DNA from: Hymenobacter cyanobacteriorum | Lineage (GTDB): Bacteria > Bacteroidota > Bacteroidia > Cytophagales > Hymenobacteraceae | Assembly (NCBI RefSeq): GCF_022631375.1 | Contig: NZ_JALBGC010000003.1 | Coordinates: forward strand, 620,001-684,000 | Reading direction: 5' to 3' | DNA: 64,000 nucleotides | Shown here: positions 51,901 to 60,400 of the stretch, piece after piece | How the letters are laid out: the number at the start of each line of letters is the position of its first letter | How positions within the stretch are numbered: position 1 is the first letter of the stretch | The notes under the pieces: model-generated | Databases searched by the model: none | What the model saw: the letters and a program-made list of their open reading frames with translations, nothing else | What the model was told of the DNA's origin: nothing | Position numbers and translations under genes: made by a program

Positions 51901-52536
51901 GTAAGCGGCAGCGTGGCCACGGGCTTCACCTTCGCTCCGCCGGCTGGGCAAGCAGGGCCGTTCACGGTGGGCTACCGCTACACGAGTGCGGCGGGCTGCA
52001 CCAGCCAGACCGCAACCCGACGCATTGCCCTCACAGCGCCGCCGGTGCTGGCCCCCGGCTGGAATGCAGTGCCCTGCCCCGAAACGCAGCTCGCGCCCCT
52101 CACGGTGCAGTTTTCGCCGGGTAGCGGAACCGCCGACCTGGGGCTGAGTTGGGATTTTGGTGATGGCACGCAGTCAGCCGACCCCAGCCCGGTACACACC
52201 TACGCCACGCCCGGCACCTACCAGCCCCGGCTGCGGGCGCGTTACTTCCAGGGCCGCTGCGAAACGACCGTCGAGCTGGCGCCCGTAACGGTGCTGGAAC
52301 GCAAAGTCCCCAACATCATCACCCCCAACGGCGATGCTCAGAACCAGGCATTCAAGCTGGGTCCCGACTGCGCGCCGCACCTGCAGGTGTATTCGCGCTG
52401 GGGCCAGCTCGTGTTCGACAGTCCCGTTTACCACGACGACTGGAGCGCCCCCGGCCAACCCGACGGCGTGTACTACTACCTCCTCACCTACCCCGACGGC
52501 CACCGCGTGAAGGGCTGGGTGGAGGTGCGGCGGTAG
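48946..52536 (+). CDS. T9SS type B surface protein, paralogue 2
   Basis: This 1196-residue paralogue of the preceding protein has the same domain order. The signal peptide is MKLLLLAAATLLTGPARAQA. The DUF7948-type domain has LEFVANQGQWPAPVRYAAEL and YDGLWPGISARLYE. Propeller-like repeats include ATYLGGSSADFPASLVVNSR and STYLGGTGNEG. Three PAGGTFSGPGVSGS-type Ig-like repeats follow, then a PKD-like domain (LSWDFGDGTQS), and the type B tail is VPNIITPNGDAQNQAF, YSRWGQLVFDS, GQPDGVYYYLL, GWVEVRR. Compared with paralogue 1 it has extra insertions near residue 660 (WGGMVNGRTIPNSTAMWPYL) and one more Ig-like repeat. The tandem pair looks like a gene duplication that has since diverged. Confidence 0.9.
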   Translation: MKLLLLAAATLLTGPARAQAPEPPLVPPGATLEFVANQGQWPAPVRYAAELPSGRLFAEANGVTLALLADGGPGQHNHRGAAHGVAGTEAQPLRGHALALRFAGAAPATIIAEARTAEHRSYFLGHDPAHWAADVPAYRALRYDGLWPGISARLYESPTQQLEYDFVLAPGADATAIGLRHEGADGVKLDDGGNLVVQTSVGTVVEHAPQAWQTDAAGHRRAVPCHYALANGTVQFALGQYDHSRALVIDPVVVFASYTGSAANNWGFTATYDPAGNLYSGGIAFEVGYPTTAGAFQTSFKELVDIAIIKFDTHVSGPPARVWATYLGGSSADFPASLVVNSRGELLVLGTSGSNDYPVTTNAAQQRFAGGVATDPFGYGPPYDSPNGSDLVITRLNATGTGLVGSTYLGGTGNEGLLPLLPSTSASGATFQLAHNYGDPFRGDIFVDAADNVYVASHTTSANFPVAAGLGGAYRGGTSDGVVAKLAPGLDAVRWASYLGGSGADAAYSLQVEPGSGDVYVAGGTLSPNFPTTAGAYKTTRPGNVDGFVVRIAASGTSLLRATYVGTAAYDQAYFLQLGTDGGVYLLGQTRGAFPVSPGLYTTAGGTQFIQKLDASLTQSQLATVFGSTAPGSAGQVNLDPTAFLVDRCDRVYVCGWGGMVNGRTIPNSTAMWPYLDGNGTTDGLPVTSNAAQPATDGSDFYLAQFSAGLTRLDYATFYGDTTPGTEGEHVDGGTSRFDPRGIVYEAVCSCFSTTGFPIPPGANTYSTVNGSSFPGFGANCNNAAFVLDFRPEIADAGADQSVCANAGPQPLAGNPTGGIWTGPGVSGSQSLGYVFTPSAALVGVQTLTYTVPSTGLCTTTGTRRITVVAPPAVVFTPLLQRTYCVAVPNAPVQLTATPAGGTFSGPGVSGSAATGYVFTPNLPVGTYQLAYAVTVGICTVQTNQEVVVAPQPTSALAADTTICFNSSPVALRGSPAGGVFSGPGVSGSVATGFTFAPPAGQAGPFTVGYRYTSAAGCTSQTATRRIALTAPPVLAPGWNAVPCPETQLAPLTVQFSPGSGTADLGLSWDFGDGTQSADPSPVHTYATPGTYQPRLRARYFQGRCETTVELAPVTVLERKVPNIITPNGDAQNQAFKLGPDCAPHLQVYSRWGQLVFDSPVYHDDWSAPGQPDGVYYYLLTYPDGHRVKGWVEVRR

Positions 52537-52651
52537 GCGCCCAACCGGCGGTGTGCAACCACGGGGGCGGGCGGGCGGTCAGGCCCGGCGTACCGCCCGC
52601 AGACGTTGCCCGGGCGGCTTTTCTTTTTGCTGGCTTCCCATCTTCCTCGGC

Positions 52652-54667
52652 ATGGCGTTTTTCTACCGCGGCATTTTTCAACTATTCTCATTGGGCCATC
52701 AATACCTGCGCCCGGTTTTGGCTGCCATTTTACTGCTGCTCTTGGCCATGCCCGGCGCGCATGCCCAGCGCGAGTACTACAACTGGTACTTTGGCCAGCA
52801 GGCGGGGCTCACGTTTCTAACTGCGCCAACGGCGCTTACCAACGGCACCCTGCGGCTGAACGCCGACATGGCCTGCCTCTCGGACGCCGCCGGCACTTAC
52901 CAGTTCACCACCGACGGCCAGCTGGTCTGGAACCAGTTGGGACAGGTAATGGCCGGTAGCTCGACCCTGAATGCGTACCCCCAGCAGGTAATGGCCGTGC
53001 CCCAGCCGGGCCGGCCGGGGCGCTACTACATCTTCACCAACCAAAACCTGATTACGCGCGGCTACCGGCCCGGCTTCACCTACTCGGTGGTGGATATGAG
53101 TGCGAACGGCGGCCTGGGCACCGTGCTGCCCGACAGCGTGGTGGAACTGCCTGTGGTGCCGCGCAGCAACGGGGGCATCCTGATAACCAACTTCGTGGCC
53201 GTGCGCCACGCCAATGGCCGCGACCTGTGGCTGGTGGCCCAAAACCTGGCCCGGCAGTACGTGAGCCTGCTGCTCACGGCGCAGGGCCTGCAGCGGCCGG
53301 CCATCATCAGCCCCGGGCCCCGGCCGGCGGTGGTGATTGACCTGCCCTCCCTGGGCCAGCTCAAAGCCTCAGCCGATGGCAAAACCCTGGCCATGAGCAC
53401 GCACCAGTTTCCGCAGGGCCCGTTCAACAGCACGTCGGTTACGTCCGTGTTTTACCACGAGATTGCGCATTTCCAGCCCCAGTCCGGCACCGTTACCGAT
53501 TCCTACGTGATTCCGGACACCTACCCGCCGGGCCACTACCGGGTGGTGAACAACCAGTTTTCGCACTTCGATGGCGTGGGTGGGCTGGAGCTGTCGCCCG
53601 ACGGCTCGAAGCTGTACGTCGACACGCTGTTCAGCCGCGAGGTGTGGCAGTACGACCTGCTGGCCGGGCCACCGGCGGCCGTGGCGGCTTCGCGCACGGT
53701 GGTGGCCCAACTGCAACGGCCCATAATCGAGTCTTATGGCTCGAACCTGCAAATGGGCGTCGATGGCCGGATTTACTTGGCCGACAACAGCAGCTACCTC
53801 GGGCGGTTTGAGCTGCCCAACGCCGCGGGCGCGGCCAGCGGCTACCACCGCGAGGCCGTGTCGCTGACGCCCAGCCGCTTCGCGCTGAAGTCCCTGCCCC
53901 GGGCCACCAACGACCTGAACCTAAGCCCAGTAGTCATTTCCGGGGCCGGCACCGTGGCGGCAGCTACCGGCTGCGCGGGCAGCCTTGTTCAGTTCGCCTC
54001 GTCGCTGAGCCCGTTTGTGACGGCCACGGCCTACGAGTGGAATTTTGGCGACCCTGCCTCCGGCGCCGCCAACTCGGCCGCGGGGCAGGCCCCGGCCCAC
54101 CGCTACGCTCAGCCGGGGCGCTACACCGTTACGCTGCGGGTCACCGCCACGTCGGGCCAGGTGTTCACCACCACGCAAACGGTGGTGGTGTCGCCCCTGC
54201 CGGTAGCCACGTTCGCCCTCTCCGATTCGACGCTGTGCTACGGAGCCACGCGCCTGCTGAGCCCGGGCCCGCAGCCGGCCGGCACCACCTTTCGCTGGCA
54301 GGATGGCAGCACTGGCCCCGAGTTGCGGGCTACCCAGGCCGGGAAGTACCAGGTGGAAATCACCAACGCCCAGGGCTGCCGTGCCCAGGCCCGCACCACC
54401 CTGGTGGCTGTCGATTGCCCGGCCCCGCTGCCCAACATCATCACCCCCAACGGCGACCGCCAGAACGACTCCTTCGTGCTGCCCGGCCAGGACCCCAGCC
54501 ACTGGAACCTGACCATTTACACCCGCTGGGGCCAGCGCGTGTATCAGCGCGAAGGCTACGACAACAATTGGGATGGCGCTGGCCAGGCGGCTGGCAACTA
54601 CTATTACCTGCTCATCAACCCCACCAGCGGCCAGCAACTGAAAGGGTGGCTCGAAGTGGTGAAGTAA
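52652..54667 (+). CDS. T9SS type B surface protein with PKD domain
   Basis: This 671-residue protein starts at ATG 52652 (MAFFYRGIFQLFSLGHQYLR) with signal peptide VLAAILLLLLAMPGAHAQ. Residues about 45-440 appear to form a beta-propeller-like region (YYNWYFGQQAGLTFL, MACLSDAAGTYQFTTDGQLV, GLELSPDGSKLYVDTLF). This begins like the WYFGxxAGxxF proteins that are common T9SS substrates in Bacteroidota. A PKD domain follows (AYEWNFGDPASGAAN), then an Ig-like SdrD/Ig domain (FALSDSTLCYGATRLLSPGP), and the type B tail LPNIITPNGDRQNDSF, YTRWGQRVYQREGYDNNWDG, GNYYYLLI, GWLEVVK. It is a third surface protein downstream of the tandem pair. The exact ligand or role is unknown. Confidence 0.88.
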   Translation: MAFFYRGIFQLFSLGHQYLRPVLAAILLLLLAMPGAHAQREYYNWYFGQQAGLTFLTAPTALTNGTLRLNADMACLSDAAGTYQFTTDGQLVWNQLGQVMAGSSTLNAYPQQVMAVPQPGRPGRYYIFTNQNLITRGYRPGFTYSVVDMSANGGLGTVLPDSVVELPVVPRSNGGILITNFVAVRHANGRDLWLVAQNLARQYVSLLLTAQGLQRPAIISPGPRPAVVIDLPSLGQLKASADGKTLAMSTHQFPQGPFNSTSVTSVFYHEIAHFQPQSGTVTDSYVIPDTYPPGHYRVVNNQFSHFDGVGGLELSPDGSKLYVDTLFSREVWQYDLLAGPPAAVAASRTVVAQLQRPIIESYGSNLQMGVDGRIYLADNSSYLGRFELPNAAGAASGYHREAVSLTPSRFALKSLPRATNDLNLSPVVISGAGTVAAATGCAGSLVQFASSLSPFVTATAYEWNFGDPASGAANSAAGQAPAHRYAQPGRYTVTLRVTATSGQVFTTTQTVVVSPLPVATFALSDSTLCYGATRLLSPGPQPAGTTFRWQDGSTGPELRATQAGKYQVEITNAQGCRAQARTTLVAVDCPAPLPNIITPNGDRQNDSFVLPGQDPSHWNLTIYTRWGQRVYQREGYDNNWDGAGQAAGNYYYLLINPTSGQQLKGWLEVVK

Positions 54668-54691
54668 CCCGCCAGCCTACTGGTTTTTGAA

Positions 54692-55957
54692 CTAGCGGCG
54701 ACTGCGCAGCATCGCCAGCAACCATTGCACGTCCTCCCAACTCGGTACCACATCGGCCCAAGTGGCGCCAATGGCCCGGCGGTAGTGAGCGAACAGGTAA
54801 AACGTGGCGGCCGCGTAAGCCAAGGTCATGCTCAGGGCCGCACCTGCTATGCCCAGGCGCGGCACCAGCAGCAGGCAGCCGGGCACCGTGAGGGCCAGCC
54901 CCAGCAGCGTGGCGCGGTTGTTCACGCCGTAGCGGCCCACGCCGGCGAAGTAGGTGCTGGCCTGCATAGCCGCGCCATTCAGCAGGATGCCCGGGGCCAG
55001 GGCCAGGATGACGCCGTGCGCCGCCCCAAACTCCGGCCCGAAAAACGCGGCCAGCCACCCGGCCGGCACGGCGGCCAGCGCCAGTACCGCCCCGGCCGTG
55101 GCCAGCAACGTGAGGCGGCTGCCGCGCAATGCGGCGTGGGTTTGCCCGCGCTTGTCGGCGGCATTCACCAGCGCCACGTACTGAATGAGGGCCGTGCTGC
55201 GCGGAATCAGCCAGATGGCCTCGGCCAGGGCCACGCCCACCGAGAGCACGCCCAGCGCCGCCGGCCCCGCCAGCGCCGCCACCGCGTAGTAGCTGAAGCG
55301 GTAATTGGCAAAAGCCAGCAGGTTGCTCAGGTGCGCGCCCCGGCTGTGGCGGGCCAGTTCGCGGGCGCCGGCGCGGGCCCGGCGCGGGCGGGCCGCCCAG
55401 GCATCGGGCAGGCGCAGCAGCAGCGCCGTGCTAACCAGCCAGGGCAGCCCATAGGCCAGGTAGTTGGCGTAGTAATAGGCTTCGATGCGCAGCCAGTGCG
55501 CGCCGGCGTAGGCCACGGCCAGGGCCAAGGCCAGCAACGCGGCCTGGGTGGTGGTGAGCAGGTTATACGTTTGCTCGCGCTGCCGCCCCAGCAGCAGCAT
55601 GACGTTGATGGACAGCAGCACCTGCACCAGCGTTACGGCGGCCAGATGCAGCCCGTAGGCCGCGCCCACCGGCCGTAGCAACGTTATCAGGGCCGCGCCA
55701 CCCACGCTCACCAGCGCGCCCCAGGCGTAGGCCGGCCGCAGCAGCAGCCACAGGTTGCGGCGCGGCACCAGGTATATCAGCGACGAGCCACCCACCAGCC
55801 CGGCCAGCAGCGCCAGCCCCGACACGTCGGTAAAAAACAGGCTGACCTGCCCGCGCCCCGCCGCTCCCAAATAGCGCGCCGTCAGCCACACCACTGCAAA
55901 GCTCAGCCCCGCCGTGAGGACCCGCGCCGTAAAGTGTCGGAGAATACGCTGGAGCAT
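54692..55957 (-). CDS. Oligosaccharide flippase / polysaccharide biosynthesis membrane protein
   Basis: This 421-residue protein has about 12-14 hydrophobic segments and the opening typical of Wzx/RfbX-like MATE-fold flippases: LRHFTARVLTAGLSFAVVWL, then TARYLGAAGRGQVSLFF and LVGGSSLIYLVPRRN. The GAAGRGQ motif after the first helix is a hallmark of lipid-linked oligosaccharide flippases. It would move undecaprenyl-linked oligosaccharide to the periplasmic face, fitting with the GT4 gene upstream (143 bp) and the nucleotide-sugar block at 34-40 kb. The start is ATG 55957. It converges on the T9SS gene with 24 bp between stops. Confidence 0.87.
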   Translation of the reverse strand: MLQRILRHFTARVLTAGLSFAVVWLTARYLGAAGRGQVSLFFTDVSGLALLAGLVGGSSLIYLVPRRNLWLLLRPAYAWGALVSVGGAALITLLRPVGAAYGLHLAAVTLVQVLLSINVMLLLGRQREQTYNLLTTTQAALLALALAVAYAGAHWLRIEAYYYANYLAYGLPWLVSTALLLRLPDAWAARPRRARAGARELARHSRGAHLSNLLAFANYRFSYYAVAALAGPAALGVLSVGVALAEAIWLIPRSTALIQYVALVNAADKRGQTHAALRGSRLTLLATAGAVLALAAVPAGWLAAFFGPEFGAAHGVILALAPGILLNGAAMQASTYFAGVGRYGVNNRATLLGLALTVPGCLLLVPRLGIAGAALSMTLAYAAATFYLFAHYRRAIGATWADVVPSWEDVQWLLAMLRSRR

Positions 55958-55999
55958 GAATGGGAAAATTGGGAGCGCAAGAACGGCACCATAGGGCCG

Positions 56000-56093
56000 T
56001 CATGCCGAGCGCAGCCGAGGCATCTCGCTCGCATCGTTGCATCTGTTTGATTACTACCCCACGCGAGATGCCTCGGCTGCGCTCGGCATGACC
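56000..56093. repeat. Long inverted repeat, CATGCCGAGC family, copy 2
   Basis: Arms 56000-56029 and 56064-56093 are perfect 30-bp complements (GTCATGCCGAGCGCAGCCGA, then GGCATCTCGC), with a 34-bp spacer. Outer AGAACGG/CCGTTCT bases at 55981 and 56093 may mark the full element. It lies between the flippase and GT4 genes. The arms match copy 1 at 1130-1244. Confidence 0.88.
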
Positions 56094-56099
56094 GTTCTG

Positions 56100-57305
56100 T
56101 TAGTGCGAACTGCTTTCTAGCACCTGCCGGTACAACGCTCCAAACGCCGCCCCCACCGCCGCCGGAGCACACCGCGCCGCCGCATCGGCCCGCAGCCGGG
56201 CGGGGTCGAAACGAACCATGCCGGCCAGCACCCGCGTCAGGGCAGCCTCCAGCGCGGCTTCGTCGTCGGGCTTTACCAGCAGACCGAAGGCGTTTTCGGG
56301 CTGGAAAAGCTCGGGCACGCCGCCGGTGCGGGTGGCCACCACCGGGCAGCCGCAGGCCCGCGCCTCCAGCAGCACGCAGCCAAACGTTTCGGCCCGGCTG
56401 AAGGACACCAGTGCCGTAGCCGCCGCCATTTCGGCCGCCACCGCCGCGTGCGGCAGCTTGCCAAGGAAGGCCACGGTACCATCGGCCAGCAGGTCCAGCT
56501 CGGCGGCGTAGGCGCGCAGGGCGGCCTCGTCGGGCCCATAGCCGGCAATGCGCAGGCGCAGGCCGGGCCAGTCGGCCCGCAGCCGGGCCACTACCCGCAG
56601 CACGCCGGAAATATTCTTCACCCCGTCGTGAAACGCCGAAACATGCAGCAGAGTCAATGGGCGAATGGCGGAATGGCGGAATGGGTGAATGGGCCGGAAC
56701 AGCTCGGTATCGACTACGTTGGCGATGACCACCGAGCGCGCATTGATGAAGCCCAGCGCCGCCATCGCCCGCCGCAGGCCCTCCGACACGGTATGCAGGG
56801 CCGCTGCCCGCCGCACTACCGCCCGCGTGAGCACTCGCCGCAGCCAGCCGATACCGTTGGCGCGCTCCGGCAGGTATAGCGTCCAGTGCTCGGTGATGAT
56901 GAACGGAATGCCGCGCAGCGCCCGCAACGCCCACGCAAACAGCCCCGTGCGCAGCAGCACGTGCACGTGCACGAGGTCGGGCCGCTGGCCGCCCCAGTGC
57001 TGCCGCAGCCGCCGGTAGCCGCGCCCCAGGCACCAGAAATACAGCAGCAGCTTCAGCGGCTTATCGAGCAGCGGCAGGCCGGTGGGCGCGGCGCGGTAGT
57101 AGTAGCGCAGCGTGGGCACGGGGCCGTTGAAATCCTCTTCCACATCAATCATACCCGGCAGCGGGCCGCGCGCCACGGTGGCAAACAACACCGCGCCCGC
57201 CGCGCCGCCGTGGGCCGCAATGGCCGCCACGTGTCGGGCCACAAAGTCGCCGTCCTGGTCGTCGTAGCGGTGCGGGTACCACTTGGGAAGATGCAGAATC
57301 TTCAA
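56100..57305 (-). CDS. GT4 family glycosyltransferase
   Basis: This retaining GT-B glycosyltransferase has about 401 residues. The start is TTG 57305 (KILHLPKWYPHRYDDQDGDF), read from inside a tandem-word repeat. Landmarks are FVARHVAAIAAHG, HVHVLLRTGLFAW, PFIITEHWTLYLPERANG, a Rossmann C-domain with LRIAGYGPDEAALR, GTVAFLGKLPHAAVAAEMA and the donor-binding ALVSFSRAETFGCVLLEARA, then GCPVVATRTGGVPELF. Residues about 205-217 (PIHPFRHSAIRP) are encoded by tandem GAATGGC-type words at 56655-56692 and look like an in-frame insertion between NVVDTELF and LTLLHVSAFHDGVKNI. It likely adds a sugar to the lipid-linked oligosaccharide handled by the adjacent flippase. Confidence 0.88.
   Translation of the reverse strand: MKILHLPKWYPHRYDDQDGDFVARHVAAIAAHGGAAGAVLFATVARGPLPGMIDVEEDFNGPVPTLRYYYRAAPTGLPLLDKPLKLLLYFWCLGRGYRRLRQHWGGQRPDLVHVHVLLRTGLFAWALRALRGIPFIITEHWTLYLPERANGIGWLRRVLTRAVVRRAAALHTVSEGLRRAMAALGFINARSVVIANVVDTELFRPIHPFRHSAIRPLTLLHVSAFHDGVKNISGVLRVVARLRADWPGLRLRIAGYGPDEAALRAYAAELDLLADGTVAFLGKLPHAAVAAEMAAATALVSFSRAETFGCVLLEARACGCPVVATRTGGVPELFQPENAFGLLVKPDDEAALEAALTRVLAGMVRFDPARLRADAAARCAPAAVGAAFGALYRQVLESSSH
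56655..56692. repeat. Tandem GAATGG(C/G) words inside the GT4 gene
   Basis: Four to five repeats of GAATGGCG/GAATGGGT-type words occur in a row (AATGGGCGAATGGCGGAATG, then GCGGAATGGGTGAATGGG). They are in frame in the GT4 coding sequence and add about a dozen residues. No complementary arm is present. Confidence 0.6.
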
Positions 57306-57455
57306 TGAGGAATGAGAAATGAAGAATGAGGACTTGACTTCATGGCAAAGAACGGGCTTGCCCTGCACAAAAAGACGCAGCCGCCCCGAGATGGAGCGGC
57401 CGCGTCGGATGTAGGGGTAGCTGGAGTCAGGAGAGCATCAATTGCTCATTCCTCA
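57304..57455. repeat. Tandem-word repeat (GAGGAAT-type) flanking a terminator
   Basis: Left words at 57304-57334 (AATGAGGAATGAGAAATGAA, then GAATGAGGA) and complementary words at 57440-57453 (GCTCATTCCTCATC) flank the hairpin terminator at 57369-57407. The TTG start of the GT4 gene is at the left edge. The same words occur at 22524-22607. Confidence 0.6.
57369..57407 (-). terminator. Intrinsic terminator after the Oar-like receptor gene
   Basis: On the minus strand, GACGCGGCCGC pairs with GCGGCTGCGTC (one mismatch) around a short loop and is followed by TTTTTG. It lies about 65 bp past the receptor stop at 57470. Confidence 0.8.
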
Positions 57456-57469
57456 TCAAGCCGAAGGCG

Positions 57470-60400
57470 CTAGAACGAGTAGCGCAGACCCAGTTGCCCC
57501 TGCCAGCGCGAGGCCAGCTGGTCGACCGAGTAGGTGGCCGGGGTGCCGTAGGTGTAGGTGGGGCGGTTGAACACCGACGTGTAGCTGGCGTTCAGGTTGC
57601 CGGCGCCGTCGGCGTAAGCGGCGGCCTGCGTGAGGCCGGTGCCCAGCGTCGAGTTGAAGGTGTTGGGCACGAAGTACTGGCGGCCCCAGTTGCGGTTCAG
57701 CAGGTTGCCCACGTTGATGAGGTCGAGCGAAATCTGGAGGGTGTGGCCGCCGCCCGTCGTTACGCCGGCGGCGTTGGGTTCCAGGTTGCCGAGCTTGGCT
57801 TCCACCATGAAGCGCACGTCGGCCTGATTGTTCCAGGGGGTGCGGCCGCCGTTGCGCTCGGCGTACTGGCCGCGGCGGGTTTTCAGGTACGAGTCGCCCT
57901 CCACGAAGCTGTTGAAGGCGTTGTACTGCGCGCCGGTGGCGTCCACGGCGAAGCCGCTGGGGTTGGCGGTGGTTTTGGGCACGGCCGTCACAAAGGTGAT
58001 ATCCGAAGGGCCGCTGGGGATGTAGGCCAGCTGCACGTTCTGCTGGCCGTTGCCGAGCAGGTTGTTGTTGTACACCCAGGTGTAGGGCGAGCCGCTGGCG
58101 TAGGTGAGCACCGAGGTGAAGTAGCCGGTGAAGCGCTGGGCGAAGGTTTTGTGCAGGTTCAGCGAAGCTACCACGCGGTGGCGCAGGTCGAAGTTGGAGA
58201 GGGCCAGGGCCGGGTCGTTCACGTTCAGGGCCGGGTTCAGCTCCCAGTTGCTCTGGGGCGAGTTGCGGATGCCGTTGCTGATGTCGTAGCTCTTGCCGTA
58301 GGTGTAGGCCACCGAGGCATCCACCAGGTTGTTAATCGTCTGGCCTACCGAGCCAGTGAGCTGGTAGCGGTAGCCTTTCTGGGTGTTGGTGAGGAAGAAG
58401 GCGTTCGAGAAACCGTTGTTCACCTTGGCGCTGCCGCCGGCCGGTGCCGTGTAGCGCGGGCTGCCGGTGGGGCCCTGACCGAAGTAAGTCACGTTGTCGG
58501 TCAGGTTAATGTTCTCAAACTTCACGTCCTGCAAAGTCTTGGTGTACAAGCCTTCCACCGAGAAGCGGGTGCCGGTTTTCAGCTTGTAGTCGAGGGCCAG
58601 CGACGAGCGCCACACCTGCGGCATCTTGAAGTCGTTGTCAATCAGGTTCACTTCCGTGGTGCCGGCCTTCAGGTTGGCGGGGTTGTAGGCCGAGCTGGGC
58701 AGCTGGCTGTAAATCTTGTTCGGGTCCGAGTTCAGCGTATACACCGTGCCCGCGCCGCCGTTGGTCGCGCGGATGTTATTCACGTCCACCGAGTTGAAAT
58801 TCACGCCGTTGTTGTAGTAGGCGTAGCCGAACCAGGCAAACGGCACCCGGCCCGTGAATACGCCCGTACCGCCGCGCAGCACCACCGAGCCGTCGCCCTT
58901 CACGTCGTAGTTGAAGCCCAGGCGCGGCGAAATCTGCACCTGGCCCAGGTAGTTGTTGTCGAGGTCTTTCCAGGGCGTGTGCGAGTAGGTCTGGTTCAGG
59001 GTGTTGGCGTCGTTCTGCGGGTTGTTCACCAGACCGGTGTTCAGGGCGGGCTTGGTGGGCAGCGAGGCGATGTCGAACCGGATGCCGGGCGTGATTTTCA
59101 GCTTGTCATTCACGTTCCACTCGTCCTGCAGGTAGGCGCTGAAGAAGTTGATGTTGAACGCCGCCGAGGGGTTGTTGAAGTTGTAGTTGTAGGAGTTGTC
59201 GGTGTTGTTGTAGGTGCCGCGAATGCGGTTGGGCTTATCGGCCAGGAAGTCGGCCACGTTGTTATACTCGATGCGGCCGTTCCAGGAGTTGATGAAGCCG
59301 TAGTCGATGTGGTACAGCTCGTTGTGCGTGCCCAGCGTGAGGGCGTGCGCGCCCTTGTAGAAGGTGAAGTTGTCGGTGATTTCGAACGTCTTCTGGCGGG
59401 TGTTGAAGATGCTGGCCTCCCGGTCCGAACCCAGCAGAATCTGGTTCGAGCCCACATACGCCTTGTTCGGGTCGGTGCCCACGTTGTTAATCTGCACGGC
59501 CGGAAACAGCGTGCTCTGGCCACCCAGCAGGTCGCGGTAGTCGTGGATGTTGGTGTAGCCCAGAATTAGGTTGTTGGCAAACTGCGAGCTGAAGTTGCTC
59601 TTCACCTCCAGCACCGTCGAGTTCTGAATGTTGTTCTGGTTGAAGTCCTGCGAGCCAAACTTGAACAGGCTACCCGAACGCTCCAGGTTGGTGGCCGTCG
59701 AGTTGATGTAGTTGTGGCGCAGCGCAATGCTGGTTTTGTCGTTCAGGTTCCAGTCCAAGCGGGCAAACACCTTGTTCGAGTTTGCGTGGATGTTGTAGTC
59801 GCCGTACTCGCCCACGTTGTAGCCGTAGGAATTCTGGAGCTTGCTGGAAATCTGCTGGGCCAAATCCGTCGTCACTGGCGAGCCGGCCGTGCCCGCGCCG
59901 TAGAACTGCGGCTCCTGGCGGCGGGCAATTTCGGCGTTGGTGAAAAAGAACAGCTTGTTCTTGATAATTGGCCCGCCCACCCGGAAACCGGTCTGGTAGT
60001 CGTGGTACTCCGAGCCAATCTTGCTGCGGTTCTCATCGATGCTGCGGCCGGTCACGTTCTGGTTGCGGCCGTAGCCATACACCGAGCCGTGGAAATCGTT
60101 GGTGCCCGAGCGCGTCACGGCGTTAATCGAACCGCCCGTAAAGTTGCCCAGCTTCACATCGTAAGGCGCTACCGAAGCTTGAATCTCCTGAATGGCGTCG
60201 AGCGAAATCGGGTTGGCGCGGGCCGAGCCGCCGGGCAGGCCGCTGGTGCCGCTCTGGCCGCCCAGCGAGGGCGAAAAACCAATGGCGTCGTTGTTCACGG
60301 CGCCATCGAGGGTAATGTTGTTGTAGCGGAAGCTGGAGCCGGCAAACGAGTTGCCCGAGTTGCGCGGGTCGAGACGCGTAAAGTCTTGAATGCTGCGCGA

